Origin: Acinetobacter calcoaceticus
Lineage (GTDB): Bacteria > Pseudomonadota > Gammaproteobacteria > Pseudomonadales > Moraxellaceae
DNA: 64,000 bases
Direction: 5' to 3'
Assembly: GCF_016508255.1 (NCBI RefSeq)
Contig: NZ_JADVKT010000001.1
Coordinates: 496,001-560,000 of the forward strand
Part shown: positions 9,539 to 19,543 of the stretch, piece after piece
Numbering within the stretch: the first letter of the stretch is position 1
How the letters are laid out: every line of letters starts with the position of its first letter
Translations under genes and position numbers: made by a program
The notes under the pieces: model-generated
What the model saw: only the letters and a program-made list of their open reading frames with translations
What the model was told of the DNA's origin: nothing
The model's database searches: none

Positions 9539-9997
9539 TTAATTACATTCTTTGTCCAATAAACTTTTAGGAATTTTTTTCTTATAAAATTCAAATTCTT
9601 TTGTAATATTTTTATCTTTGTTTCCAACAAATGATTTATTGGCGATTAATTCCATAACGCCTTTATTTGATTTTTTACTATCATCAGCAATGAGATCATC
9701 TAATTCATCATTAGCTTCTATTAAGCCATTCTCATATCTGTATTTTAGATAATTTGTATTAATCAAACTATCCTTCTTGAAATTGAACTTATATTTTTCT
9801 TGTCCAGATTCTTCATAAAGGCTCAATATAAGAGAACAATAATTTTTCTCTTTTTTCAATTCAATCCCACCACCTTCAGGACTAATTCCCTGATCAGTTA
9901 AATCTAGCTCATAGATTTTCTTTGGGGACAAATTAGTGTTAGCGGATAAGTTACATCCAGTTAAGAATATGAAAAAACTAACAATAAGTTTTGTCAT
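9539..9997 (-). CDS. Small putative lipoprotein, unknown function
   Basis: The ATG at 9997, preceded by AAGG four bases upstream, begins MTKLIVSFFIFLTGC, a compact lipoprotein signal with the lipobox LTGC. An ATG pair at 10021 is an alternative start with its own AAAGG site. The mature part (about 135 residues) is rich in Lys, Asp, Glu and Asn, ends in a Cys-Asn, and shows no family I recognise. Codon use is AT-rich compared with the trp genes nearby, suggesting an accessory gene. No neighbour suggests a function. Confidence 0.6.
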   Translation of the reverse strand: MTKLIVSFFIFLTGCNLSANTNLSPKKIYELDLTDQGISPEGGGIELKKEKNYCSLILSLYEESGQEKYKFNFKKDSLINTNYLKYRYENGLIEANDELDDLIADDSKKSNKGVMELIANKSFVGNKDKNITKEFEFYKKKIPKSLLDKECN

Positions 9998-10021
9998 CTT
10001 ACCTTGTTTATTTAACATCAT

Positions 10022-10345
10022 ATACTACCTTTAATCGATCACCATCTCATTTGATCTATAACTACATTCGTGTCACACAGGGCAAGGACTTGCTCTACAT
10101 ATTGAAAACTCGCTTTTAACCTCATCTATATTTTAATAACCAACTAACTAATTTATAAGTATGTATGTGGGTGCACTTCCTCTGTAAAAGATAAAGTCGA
10201 AGAATATAAAAATTCTGATATAGTAGCCACCTATTGAGGTGGCTTTATTTTATACATGAGTACTTTTTCAATCTTGAGTACCAAATTGAGTATCAAAACC
10301 ACATCAAAATAAAATTCCCTTACTTATTAGCGAGTTGAATCTAAA
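10022..10345. other. Gene-free region before trpG
   Basis: About 320 bases without a convincing gene. It holds the start region of the minus-strand lipoprotein gene, an isolated plus-strand terminator (next entry) and the presumed trpG promoter. No classical trp leader peptide with tandem Trp codons was seen. Confidence 0.5.
10226..10250 (+). terminator. Orphan plus-strand terminator
   Basis: GCCACCT and AGGTGGC pair around ATTG and are followed by TTTATTTT. No plus-strand gene ends nearby: the closest ends at 9409 and a minus-strand gene intervenes. It may therefore end a short untranslated RNA starting somewhere after about 10020. Confidence 0.75.
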
Positions 10346-10930
10346 ATGCTTCTAATGATCGACAATTACGACTCTTTTACCTACAACATCGTCCAATATT
10401 TTGGCGAGTTGAATCAGGAAGTAAAAGTTGTTCGCAATGATCAAGTCACATTAGAGGATATTGAACGATGGCAACCGAAATATCTTGTGATTGGTCCTGG
10501 CCCTTGCTCTCCAAGTGAAGCAGGTATTTCCATTCCTGCAATTAATCACTTTGCCGGAAAAATTCCTTTGCTTGGCGTGTGTTTAGGGCATCAAAGTATT
10601 GGGCAAGCTTTTGGCGGAAACATTGTAAGAGCCAAAACGGTTATGCACGGACGTTTATCTGATATGTACCATAGCAATAAAGGTATTTTCAGTAATCTTC
10701 CTAGCCCATTCTCAGCAACTCGTTATCACTCTTTGGTGATTGATCAGCAAACACTGCCTGATTGCCTTGAAGTAACATGTTGGACCAATGAAGCAGATGG
10801 CTCAATGGAAGAAATTATGGGTGTTAAACATAAGACATTGCCTGTTGAAGGTGTGCAGTTCCACCCAGAATCAATCTTGAGTCAACATGGCCATCAAATC
10901 TTTAAGAACTTTTTAGACATCTACGCATAA
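10346..10930 (+). CDS. trpG: Anthranilate synthase glutamine amidotransferase subunit
   Basis: A 194-residue class I glutamine amidotransferase. It supplies ammonia from glutamine to the anthranilate synthase large subunit (TrpE, not in the window) and in Acinetobacter also to 4-amino-4-deoxychorismate synthase. The catalytic triad is visible: Cys79 in [17 protein letters not shown], and His173 and Glu175 in VQFHPESIL. The N terminus [14 protein letters not shown] is classical. It stands alone: the next trp genes, trpD and trpC, lie 6 kb downstream beyond two opposite-strand genes. Confidence 0.95.
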   Translation: MLLMIDNYDSFTYNIVQYFGELNQEVKVVRNDQVTLEDIERWQPKYLVIGPGPCSPSEAGISIPAINHFAGKIPLLGVCLGHQSIGQAFGGNIVRAKTVMHGRLSDMYHSNKGIFSNLPSPFSATRYHSLVIDQQTLPDCLEVTCWTNEADGSMEEIMGVKHKTLPVEGVQFHPESILSQHGHQIFKNFLDIYA

Positions 10931-10980
10931 GGTAGCCTCGAATAAGTTGTTTTAAGAATGATTTGATAAGTAACCTAAAT

Positions 10981-11013
10981 AAAAAAGCCAACTGCAATGA
11001 GTTGGCTTTTTTT
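10981..11013. terminator. Bidirectional terminator between trpG and the M1 aminopeptidase
   Basis: GCCAACT and AGTTGGC pair around GCAATG, with six A before and seven T after. It serves the convergent trpG and aminopeptidase genes. Confidence 0.9.
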
Positions 11014-11026
11014 ATGGCTAAATCAA

Positions 11027-13726
11027 TTACAGCTTTAACTGTTGCACAATCGATCCATCTTGTTTAGCCACCAAAGATTCGCAGAGTTGAATACGCTCTT
11101 TGGTTTGTTTCAATCCCCTTTCTACACCGACCAACTCTTTAGTTCGTGGTGCAAAAAAATCATTTAACTGTGTCGCTTGTTGTTGTGTACATGCCGCCCC
11201 ACTAAACATAGCAGGGAAACGCCCAGCCGAAGATTTACCTAAACGATCAAAAACGGCATCATGATTTACTTTAAACCAAGACCACAAGCCACCTTGCTCA
11301 TCTCCATATTTATTGATCGAGTTAACCACGGTACGAACCTCACCGACTTTAACACGCGGGTTCAAAATTAACTGACGTGCTTGTTGGCGTGTTGCTTCTT
11401 GATTTGCTGAACCTAGTGCCGTAAGAATCGCAAGACGCTGTGTCGGTTGAGTCACACGTTGTAACTCTCCAGATAAACGGTCAAAAGCAGGTTGGCCTTT
11501 TTCTTGTACACGTACAGCTAAAATGGTGGGTAATAATTCAGGTGTTACTTGCGCAAAGTTAAGCTGCTTTTGAGCAAAGAGAGCATCTGATTGTTTTAAT
11601 AGTTGTGTGCGGACTTCTGGAACTTGGATATCTAAAGCAAGAAACTTAACCAACTCACTACGCCATAAACTGTCTTCGGCTGATTCCCCTGTTTTGCTTA
11701 CATAACCCAACTGATTTAATTTAGGTAAATATAAATTTGCCAAAACTTTTCTAAAATGTTCACGTTCAACTTCTGTTTTCAATACATGACGATGAATGGC
11801 ACTTAACTGAAAAAACAACGCAGTACTAATTTGTCGGCTATTCGAATTAGCAAATTTCTTCGCAGCATCTACTACAGCCAATAAATTAATATCGCCATGG
11901 TTAAATGCGGCGGAAATTGCATAGGCATAAGCCAACTGTTCAGTATTAGAAAGCTTTTCTGTAGCAGCAGTCAGACGAGCAAATTCTTTTTGAGGCAAAC
12001 TAAATTGGTAATATCCCGCCGCATTTGCATTTGGAATATACCAACTGCCAAGGCTGGCACCTTTGAGTTCAATTTTGGCTTCTGCTTGGTCTACCAGTTC
12101 ACACTGAACTTTACTGCCTGCATTTGGAACTTCATAACGCACACATAACGGAACTCCCCATAAGCTTCTTGCATCTCCTTTTGAACCCACAGGTAAATAA
12201 CGGCTTTGTTTCACATTTAAAAAGACTTTATTGCCTTCTTGCTGTAGTGAAGTATTGAGTAAAGGTACACCAGGTTGGTCAAGGAAACTTTTCATCGCTT
12301 TGGCAAAACGTTCACCTTGCTCAGACTGCTCTGCTAAAGCACTAATTAAATCATTGGCTGTCGCATTACCATATTGGTGCTTATTAATATAATTGCGTAC
12401 ACCTTGTTTGAATTTTTCTTCGCCTAAATAGCTTTCAAACATATTTAAAACAGCCGCACCTTTTTGATAAGTGATGCCATCAAAAGCTGTTTGAATATCG
12501 GCATTGCTTAAAATGGGCTGACGAATACGACGTACACTCACCAAGCTATCACTTTTCATGGCATCTGCGGTATCCGCAATACGTTCTAAGTTAGCATTAA
12601 ACTCGGGATGTAATTTTTGAGTGATTTTACTTTGCATCCATGTGGCAAAGGATTCATTGAGCCACAGATCATCCCACCACGGCATCGTGACGACATCACC
12701 GAACCATTGATGCGCCAGCTCATGTGCATTGACATTAAATGAATTTTGTACAAAAGAGACTGGTGAGTCCTTATCTAACAACATTAGATAGTCTCTAAAA
12801 GTAATAAGCCCTGGGTTTTCCATGGCTCCCGCTGCGAAGTCTGGTGCTGCAAGTAAATCTAGCTTGTCAAATGGATAACCAAAGGCAAAATAATCTTCTA
12901 AAGTTTTTAAAATGGCTGGTGTTTCAGATAAGGCATGCTGCATTTTTTCAGCTTTAGCATCGGGTGCAATGCCACGTAACTGGATCGGCTGCTTACGCCA
13001 TGAAGTAGACCCAATATCAGGCCCTTTTTGTAATTGCCACGGTCCGACAGCCAATGCAAGTAAATAAGTTGGCAGTGGTTTGGTTTGTGCAAAGCTTAGC
13101 GTTTTCCAACCCGATTTGTCTGCTTGCACAGATGTTTGCTGGGTATTGGCGAAGCCTGAATATTTGCTTGGAATCGTCAAACGAATATTAAACGGCGTTT
13201 TAAAACGTGGCTCATCAAATGACGGAAATGACTGGCGTGCACTAATCGCTTCCATTTGAGTCATCACATAGGGTTTACCTTCAAACTGGATTTTATAAAT
13301 ACCATCGAGCTGTTGGTCATATGCCGCATTAAAATCTAGAACGAGTTGATACTGGCCTGCGGGCAAAGTCTTGGCAAATTTAATTTTACTTACCCCATCG
13401 ATCTCGGAGGCTTGCTCATATTTTGCCGTGGTTTTGACGCCCTCTGCCGACGTGATACTCACATCTTTCACCGTCAAAGATTTACCATGAATCCAGATGT
13501 GATCTGTAGCTTGAGCCAGTTTTAAATGAATAGTGGTTTTACCGGTATAGCCTTTTTGTGAGGGATCAATCTTAAAATCTAAATCATAAGATTCGGGTAC
13601 GACCCATTCGGGTAATTTACCAATCGGGACTTGTTCACTGTTATTAGACGCAAAAATCTGCGTTGCTGATAAAGATAATAATGTTGTAAGTAGCAATCTT
13701 TTTTTAAATGAAGGCTTGACCAGCAT
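11027..13726 (-). CDS. Secreted M1-family metallo-aminopeptidase
   Basis: Starting at the ATG at 13726 gives 899 residues with a clean signal peptide (MLVKPSFKKRLLLTTLLSLSA..., cleaved after IFA). The upstream reading to 13798 puts 24 non-signal residues in front and is rejected. The M1 catalytic signatures are present: GAMEN at about 300-304 (N-terminal amine recognition), the zinc motif HELAHQ at about 335-340, and the third ligand Glu in LWLNESFATW near 358. A long ERAP1-like C-terminal helical domain follows. It should clip single residues from peptides in the periplasm or outside the cell. It lies 80 bases downstream of a TonB receptor on the same strand, so receptor and peptidase probably form one operon. 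Confidence 0.9.
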   Translation of the reverse strand: MLVKPSFKKRLLLTTLLSLSATQIFASNNSEQVPIGKLPEWVVPESYDLDFKIDPSQKGYTGKTTIHLKLAQATDHIWIHGKSLTVKDVSITSAEGVKTTAKYEQASEIDGVSKIKFAKTLPAGQYQLVLDFNAAYDQQLDGIYKIQFEGKPYVMTQMEAISARQSFPSFDEPRFKTPFNIRLTIPSKYSGFANTQQTSVQADKSGWKTLSFAQTKPLPTYLLALAVGPWQLQKGPDIGSTSWRKQPIQLRGIAPDAKAEKMQHALSETPAILKTLEDYFAFGYPFDKLDLLAAPDFAAGAMENPGLITFRDYLMLLDKDSPVSFVQNSFNVNAHELAHQWFGDVVTMPWWDDLWLNESFATWMQSKITQKLHPEFNANLERIADTADAMKSDSLVSVRRIRQPILSNADIQTAFDGITYQKGAAVLNMFESYLGEEKFKQGVRNYINKHQYGNATANDLISALAEQSEQGERFAKAMKSFLDQPGVPLLNTSLQQEGNKVFLNVKQSRYLPVGSKGDARSLWGVPLCVRYEVPNAGSKVQCELVDQAEAKIELKGASLGSWYIPNANAAGYYQFSLPQKEFARLTAATEKLSNTEQLAYAYAISAAFNHGDINLLAVVDAAKKFANSNSRQISTALFFQLSAIHRHVLKTEVEREHFRKVLANLYLPKLNQLGYVSKTGESAEDSLWRSELVKFLALDIQVPEVRTQLLKQSDALFAQKQLNFAQVTPELLPTILAVRVQEKGQPAFDRLSGELQRVTQPTQRLAILTALGSANQEATRQQARQLILNPRVKVGEVRTVVNSINKYGDEQGGLWSWFKVNHDAVFDRLGKSSAGRFPAMFSGAACTQQQATQLNDFFAPRTKELVGVERGLKQTKERIQLCESLVAKQDGSIVQQLKL

Positions 13727-13805
13727 AAGGGGTTTTATCCTCTGTAGTTTTAAATAAAAAGATGCAGCAAATGCTGTACCACTTTGCTGCATCCACACAT
13801 CATTC

Positions 13806-16538
13806 TTAGAATTTATAGTTAAACTCCAACCAACCTTGACGGCCGAATGGTGAATATGATCCTACCGGATAATACGGCCAACCACCTGTGTCATCTCGTT
13901 TCACTTTGTCAAACAAGTTATTAATAATGATTGAAGCAGAGGCTTTTGGAGAGATTTGATAAGTACCACTCCAGTTCACCAAATACGTTGGACTTAAGTA
14001 AACAGTTTGGTCACCGTTTGGAATTTTGCCATAACGATTAACTAATACTGTTGACGCCCAATCTCCGAAACTCCAGCTTAGACTGGTATTAAAACGGTCA
14101 CGCCAATCAGGAATGGTTAAATCTTTTAAATAGTCATCTTTCTCACCGTCTTTTGATTGTTGATATTCATGTTCTAGTACACGGCTATAGTTCACCGTCC
14201 ATAAGAAGTTACCCAAACTTTCTGTTTTCCAGCGCCATCTGCTAGTGAAATCAATCCCACGGGTATGATCTGATGCAGCATTAATCGGAACAATATTAAT
14301 ATTCTTAATCACATTCGGATCGACAACTGCATTTGCAGGGTTACGCTCTACGCGAGCCAAGGCATCAATACAGGCAGCAGAGTTAATATCTTGGTTGCCT
14401 AAACGACAATCTGCTTCTAAACGTAGAATTTTGTCATCACTTAAATTTGTCACAAGATTATCAATTTTGATATCCCAGTAATCGACACTGATATCAAATT
14501 TATTGGTGGGTGACCAAACAAAACCTGCACCATAAGATTTACCCTCTTCAGGTTTTAGCTCTTTGTTTCCAGTTAAAGTATAGTTTGCCCCAGGTGAATA
14601 ATCTTTAAAGCTACATTTATCTAAAGCTTGTCCCGTTTGACTACAACGTAAATAATCGGTAGTACTTGGGAAATAACCTTTTTGCTTATTTAAAAACAGA
14701 TAGTTCATATCTGGTGCACGAAAACTAGTCGCGTAGTTACCGCGCACCAATAAAGTCGGATGGGGCCTAAACTCTAGACCTGAACCAAAAGTTAGCTTAT
14801 CAATACTGTTTTCTGACAAAGCATAACGGTCATAACGCCCTGACAGCGTTAAATTTAAGGGCTTTGCTAAAGGTAAGAATAATTCGGCACCGAGTGCTTG
14901 GCGGGTCCGTGTTCCCCCATATTCACCACTAGAACTTGCATTGTAATACTCACCATTTTCAAGTGCCTGATCTGGCTTAATCGAAAAGCCTTGACGCCCA
15001 ATTTCGGCCACAGTCGCAAGTTTGGCCGTTCCTGCAGGTAACTTAAATACGTCACCATTCGCGCTTAAGGTTAAACTTTGCGCCCACGACTTATCTTTTT
15101 CTTTTGTTGTGCCCGAAATACTTTCAAATTCACTTGCTGTGAGTGGTCGACTTAAACGATCTAAGCGAGGCGAATAAATAGGAATACCATCTGCATCTGT
15201 ACCAAGTTGCTGACCTAAGAAATATTCATCGACACTCGAACGTAATAAGCCTTGGCGGCTTAGGTCACTGGTATAAATGGAACCATTATAGGCCGCCTCA
15301 TAACGCCAGCTCGTCTCGCCAATATCGCCTCGAATTCCGAAATTTAAGTTAGAAGAAAGCTCTTTCCACTTTTTATTTACGCGCTCTACCCCACCTAATT
15401 CTTCAGGTGCAAAACGGCGATTCCAAATTTCATAATTGCCTGAATCTTGATTGAGGAAATAACCACTCGATGCACCTAAAGAAGTCCATGTCGGACCACG
15501 GGTATTATTTTCGATTTGATTGGCACCAATTAAAACATCGGCAAATAATTGAGTTTTATCATTTAACTCATAATCTAAACCGAGATAACCATTTTGACTG
15601 CGGTTTTGGGTTTGAACAGTCCAATAGGTTGGTCGTGCCAAACCACTGGCACAATTGTCTGCACCTGCTTGCCCTATATTATTTACCGAGCCCTTAAATA
15701 AACCATTAAAGGCCTCACACCCTCCAATTGAAAGATATTTACCCGTATTGGCATTTTTTCGGCCTACAACTGTGTCAGGCTTCTCACCCAAACGTGTTCG
15801 GCTCGACATAAAATCTCGATCGGCTGCCCATATCGGCTCACGGCCACTGAGTTCAACCCCATAAACGAGATTGAGTTTATCTAAAGTTTTACTGCCACTC
15901 AGTTGTAAACGTAAATTTTCACCGCCTTCTTTGGTTCCACCTGCCTTGATATTAAATTGTGTGCCGTCTGTTTTCTTTTTCAGAATAATATTTACAACGC
16001 CCGCAATTGCATCCGAACCATAAATTGCAGAGGCACCACCGTTTAATATTTCAATACGGTCAATAATGGCAGTTGGAATATTGGCTAAATTAACGAAGTT
16101 GACAGAACCATCATACGGTACAGGATAGTCTGCAACTCGATGTCCATTAATCAAAGTCAAAGTGTGGTTCGGCCCTAAGCCACGTAAACTAATGGCGTTA
16201 GCTGCAGGTGTAAAAGTATTTCCATAATCTGCACCTTGTACAAAACCTGTGTTCTGCGTCAGGTTATTGAGTGCATCAAATGCATTACTAAAACCTTGTT
16301 TTTCAATATCAGCTGCGGTAATCACAGTCACACTGGTCGGACCATCTTTTTGTGCTTTTGAAATCCTTGAACCTGTCACAGCAACGCGGACCACTTTATC
16401 TGGTTTAGTTTGGTTTTGTGATTGTTCAACAGCTTCTTCTGCGTAGCTTTCTAATGGATGAAGCAATGCAACAAATACAAAAATAAATGAGCGTTTATTT
16501 CTTAAAGCTCCTAGATATTTCGAGTTATTTAAATACAT
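13806..16538 (-). CDS. TonB-dependent outer-membrane receptor
   Basis: A receptor of about 910 residues. The ATG at 16538 gives a signal peptide ending SYA; an ATG at 16580 is possible but adds a hydrophobic stretch, and neither start has a clear ribosome site. After the signal comes a TonB-box-like VRVAVTGSRI, then the plug domain (TVITAADIEKQGF, ISLRGLGPNHTLTLINGHRV, IEILNGGASAIYGSDAIAGVVNIILKK) and a 22-strand-type barrel ending in the required C-terminal Phe (WLEFNYKF). GSRI-type plugs of this subfamily are usually not siderophore receptors. With the downstream secreted aminopeptidase, peptide or protein-derived ligands are likely (inference). Confidence 0.9.
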   Translation of the reverse strand: MYLNNSKYLGALRNKRSFIFVFVALLHPLESYAEEAVEQSQNQTKPDKVVRVAVTGSRISKAQKDGPTSVTVITAADIEKQGFSNAFDALNNLTQNTGFVQGADYGNTFTPAANAISLRGLGPNHTLTLINGHRVADYPVPYDGSVNFVNLANIPTAIIDRIEILNGGASAIYGSDAIAGVVNIILKKKTDGTQFNIKAGGTKEGGENLRLQLSGSKTLDKLNLVYGVELSGREPIWAADRDFMSSRTRLGEKPDTVVGRKNANTGKYLSIGGCEAFNGLFKGSVNNIGQAGADNCASGLARPTYWTVQTQNRSQNGYLGLDYELNDKTQLFADVLIGANQIENNTRGPTWTSLGASSGYFLNQDSGNYEIWNRRFAPEELGGVERVNKKWKELSSNLNFGIRGDIGETSWRYEAAYNGSIYTSDLSRQGLLRSSVDEYFLGQQLGTDADGIPIYSPRLDRLSRPLTASEFESISGTTKEKDKSWAQSLTLSANGDVFKLPAGTAKLATVAEIGRQGFSIKPDQALENGEYYNASSSGEYGGTRTRQALGAELFLPLAKPLNLTLSGRYDRYALSENSIDKLTFGSGLEFRPHPTLLVRGNYATSFRAPDMNYLFLNKQKGYFPSTTDYLRCSQTGQALDKCSFKDYSPGANYTLTGNKELKPEEGKSYGAGFVWSPTNKFDISVDYWDIKIDNLVTNLSDDKILRLEADCRLGNQDINSAACIDALARVERNPANAVVDPNVIKNINIVPINAASDHTRGIDFTSRWRWKTESLGNFLWTVNYSRVLEHEYQQSKDGEKDDYLKDLTIPDWRDRFNTSLSWSFGDWASTVLVNRYGKIPNGDQTVYLSPTYLVNWSGTYQISPKASASIIINNLFDKVKRDDTGGWPYYPVGSYSPFGRQGWLEFNYKF

Positions 16539-16895
16539 ATTTATTGATAGATATAATAAAGATCGCCCTACTATATCCATTTTTATTTGCTTGATTTATA
16601 CGCTTTTTTTCTAGATATATTGATGATTAAGATATACCAAATGGTTAATTATTTATCATAAAAACTCACAACAAACTAAAACCTTTTTCATTAAATAAAT
16701 TGTATTTATGAATAAAACCAACGCAGTAAACTAGCAAAAATTTTAAAACTCTTAAGGAACTACAAAAATCTTTGGTTATTTTCTGCTAACATAGCTCCCT
16801 GTAGCTAGTGAATCATGGAACGCAATAGGCCGAACCTCCCACTCTTGATCAACTTCACCTAAAAATTTTAATCATTAATGCTGTAAATCATGACT
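16539..16895. other. Divergent promoter region between the TonB receptor and trpD
   Basis: About 350 AT-rich bases with no credible gene. It carries the leftward receptor promoter and the rightward trpDC promoter. A region at about 16795-16855 is less AT-rich and may be part of the trpD untranslated leader; I see no attenuator. Confidence 0.45.
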
Positions 16896-17945
16896 ATGAA
16901 TATCCAACAGGCGCTCAACCACATTACCAAGAACATTCATTTGACTCAGCCTCAAATGGAAGAAATTATGCGCAGCATCATGCAAGGTGAAGCAACCGAA
17001 GCACAAATTGGTGCTTTAATGATGGGCCTACGCATGAAAGGTGAAAGCATTGACGAAATGACGGCGGCCGCACGTGTCATGCGTGAATTTGCGATCAAAA
17101 TTGATGTGAGTGATATCAACCATTTAGTTGATATTGTGGGTACTGGCGGCGATGGTCAAAATTTATTTAACGTGTCTACAGCGTCTAGCTTTGTAATTGC
17201 AGCAGCAGGCGCAACCATTGCAAAACATGGTAACCGTGGCGTTTCAAGTAAATCAGGTTCATCTGACCTACTTGAGCAAGCAGGTATTCATCTTGATTTA
17301 GATATGCAACAAACCGAACGCTGTATCCGTGAAATGGGTGTGGGTTTCTTGTTTGCACCAAACCATCATAAAGCGATGAAATACGCTGCTGGCCCACGTC
17401 GTGAGCTTGGCATTCGAAGCATTTTCAATTTACTCGGCCCACTGACCAATCCGGCTGGAGTAAAACGTTTTGTGATTGGTGTGTTTTCAGATGAACTTTG
17501 CCGCCCTATTGCCGAGGTCATGAAACAACTGGGTGCAGAACATGTCATGGTTGTTCATTCAAGAGATGGACTCGATGAAATTAGCCTTGCTGCTCCTACT
17601 GCGGTGGCAGAATTGAAAGATGGCGAAGTTACTGAATGGACACTCAACCCTGAAGATGTCGGTATTGAATCACAAACTTTAAACGGTTTGGTCGTCGCAG
17701 ATGCTGCTGCCAGTTTAAAACTGATTAAAGATGCATTAGGCAAAAATAAAACTGACATTGGCGAAAAAGCAGCAAATATGATTGCACTCAATGCGGGTGC
17801 AGGAATTTATGTGGCTGGCATTACCAAAACTTATGCTCAAGCTGTTACATTCGCGCAAGATATTATCTATGGCGGACAAGCCTTAGAGAAAATGAGTGTT
17901 TTGGCTGAATTTACCAAAGCATTAAAACAGTCTCAGGCAGATTAA
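16896..17945 (+). CDS. trpD: Anthranilate phosphoribosyltransferase
   Basis: A 349-residue enzyme joining anthranilate to phosphoribosyl pyrophosphate, the second step of tryptophan synthesis. The diphosphate-binding glycine motif [14 protein letters not shown] and the [18 protein letters not shown] segment are intact, as is the [22 protein letters not shown] region that contacts anthranilate. I use the second of two in-frame ATGs (MNIQQALNH), the length usual for Acinetobacter TrpD; the first ATG at 16890 adds two residues. Neither has a strong ribosome site. trpC follows after nine bases. Confidence 0.95.
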   Translation: MNIQQALNHITKNIHLTQPQMEEIMRSIMQGEATEAQIGALMMGLRMKGESIDEMTAAARVMREFAIKIDVSDINHLVDIVGTGGDGQNLFNVSTASSFVIAAAGATIAKHGNRGVSSKSGSSDLLEQAGIHLDLDMQQTERCIREMGVGFLFAPNHHKAMKYAAGPRRELGIRSIFNLLGPLTNPAGVKRFVIGVFSDELCRPIAEVMKQLGAEHVMVVHSRDGLDEISLAAPTAVAELKDGEVTEWTLNPEDVGIESQTLNGLVVADAAASLKLIKDALGKNKTDIGEKAANMIALNAGAGIYVAGITKTYAQAVTFAQDIIYGGQALEKMSVLAEFTKALKQSQAD

Positions 17946-17954
17946 GGATTTCTC

Positions 17955-18761
17955 ATGATTAATATTCAAAATACCATTTTAGGTAAAATTGTTGACCGTA
18001 AACATGAGGAACTTGCTGCGCGTTTAAAACAACGTAATTTGCAAGACGTTGAAGAACTTGCTAAAGCTGCGACGCCAGTACGAGGATTCGCCAATGCTTT
18101 ACAGCACAAGCGCCCTGCCGTGATTGCTGAAATTAAAAAAGCGTCTCCATCGAAAGGTATTATTCGTGCAGATTTCAATCCTGCCGAAATTGCCGCACAA
18201 TACGAACAAGCTGGAGCAGCATGTTTATCTGTACTTACTGATGTTGATTTCTTTCAGGGTGCAGATGAAAATATTGCCATTGCTCGAAGCCACTGCGCGT
18301 TACCTGCTTTGCGTAAAGACTTTCTGATCGATCCATATAATGTAGTTGAAGCACGTGCTTTACATGCTGACTGTATTTTATTGATTGTTGCATCTTTGTC
18401 AGATCAACAACTCGAAGAAATGTCTAAGACTGCATTTGAACATCAACTTGATGTATTGGTTGAAGTTCATGACGAAGAAGAACTGGAACGCGCTTTAAAG
18501 TTATCTGAGCAATGTTTATTAGGTGTGAATAACCGTAATTTAAAAACCTTTGATGTAGATTTAAAAACATCTATTCGTTTGAAAAACTTGCTTCCATCTT
18601 CACGTTTACTTGTAACTGAAAGTGGTATTGCCACTCCAGATGATGTTCGTATGATGCAAGAACACGATATTCACACATTCTTGGTTGGCGAAAGTTTTAT
18701 GAAACAGCCAAGACCAGATCAAGCCTTTACCGCCCTTTTTGGGCAACCTCAAACGGTTTAA
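17955..18761 (+). CDS. trpC: Indole-3-glycerol-phosphate synthase
   Basis: A 268-residue TIM-barrel enzyme closing the indole ring from carboxyphenylaminodeoxyribulose phosphate. Signature residues are present: AEIKKASPSKG with the catalytic Lys, ALRKDFLIDPYNVVEARALHAD, LGVNNRNLKTF, and LVTESGI. It is monofunctional (no fused TrpF). An AGGA precedes the ATG. It follows trpD by nine bases and is followed by the Smr gene at the same close spacing, so all three are probably cotranscribed. Confidence 0.95.
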   Translation: MINIQNTILGKIVDRKHEELAARLKQRNLQDVEELAKAATPVRGFANALQHKRPAVIAEIKKASPSKGIIRADFNPAEIAAQYEQAGAACLSVLTDVDFFQGADENIAIARSHCALPALRKDFLIDPYNVVEARALHADCILLIVASLSDQQLEEMSKTAFEHQLDVLVEVHDEEELERALKLSEQCLLGVNNRNLKTFDVDLKTSIRLKNLLPSSRLLVTESGIATPDDVRMMQEHDIHTFLVGESFMKQPRPDQAFTALFGQPQTV

Positions 18762-18770
18762 TGAAGATAT

Positions 18771-19460
18771 ATGAGTAATAAAGATTCAACGCTTTCTAAA
18801 GAGCAACAAAAGTTATTGAAGCAATTTAAAAAGCAAATCTCCAATCCTCATTCAAGCAAAATCGCAAATCAGCCTGAGGTCAAACAATCTCAGGCTGTTT
18901 CTGAAGAATTGGAAGATACAAATCTGTTTCAACAAGCTGTTGCAGGTGTTAAACGCATCAATAATAGTAATGTTGCTGATGTCAAACCAACTCGCGCCAG
19001 AAAAGTTGATGCTCAAACATTAGCTAAACGCGCAGCTGCCGAAGGTGGCCGTGATACCGAACATGCAGAGTTATCAGATACCCAAGCTGCGTTAAATCCT
19101 GTCGCAAGCCAAGCAACATTAAGCTATCGCATTGCTACCCTTCAGCATAAAGTTTTTGAAGATTTAAAAGCTGGGAAAATACGTTGGTTTGAAGCCGTAG
19201 ATTTGCACGGCTGTACAATTGAACAAGCACGTGACGCAGTTTTACAAATTATCCAGATGGCAAAAGATGAAAATCAAAATGTCATCAAGATCGTACACGG
19301 CAAAGGTCCTGAAGCAGTTTTAAAAACCTATGTTAACGGGTGGTTGCGCCAACATCGTGATGTTTTGGCTTTTGTGAGTGCTCCAGAAAATCAAGGTGGC
19401 ACAGGCGCCGTTCTCGTACTGCTTAAACGCGCAGAAAAAAATCCCAAGTACCAACAATAA
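18771..19460 (+). CDS. Smr (MutS2 C-terminal-like) domain protein
   Basis: A 229-residue protein. The N-terminal half is low complexity, Lys/Gln-rich and probably disordered. The C-terminal 85 residues form a Smr domain: VDLHGCTIEQARDAVLQII, then VIKIVHGKGPEAVLKTYVNGWL, then the GGTGAVLVLLK ending. The LDLHG-like and HGKG motifs are the family hallmark; Smr proteins bind or nick branched DNA or act as RNA endonucleases. It resembles the stand-alone SmrA/SmrB type. It starts nine bases after trpC, probably for convenience of expression rather than for tryptophan synthesis. Confidence 0.85.
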   Translation: MSNKDSTLSKEQQKLLKQFKKQISNPHSSKIANQPEVKQSQAVSEELEDTNLFQQAVAGVKRINNSNVADVKPTRARKVDAQTLAKRAAAEGGRDTEHAELSDTQAALNPVASQATLSYRIATLQHKVFEDLKAGKIRWFEAVDLHGCTIEQARDAVLQIIQMAKDENQNVIKIVHGKGPEAVLKTYVNGWLRQHRDVLAFVSAPENQGGTGAVLVLLKRAEKNPKYQQ

Positions 19461-19543
19461 TCGGCATTTTCTACAGAATTCAGACTTTTTATAGTTTTCT
19501 GATAGAATGCCGTTTTGTTCAACCAGTGTAAGTGAACATTCTT

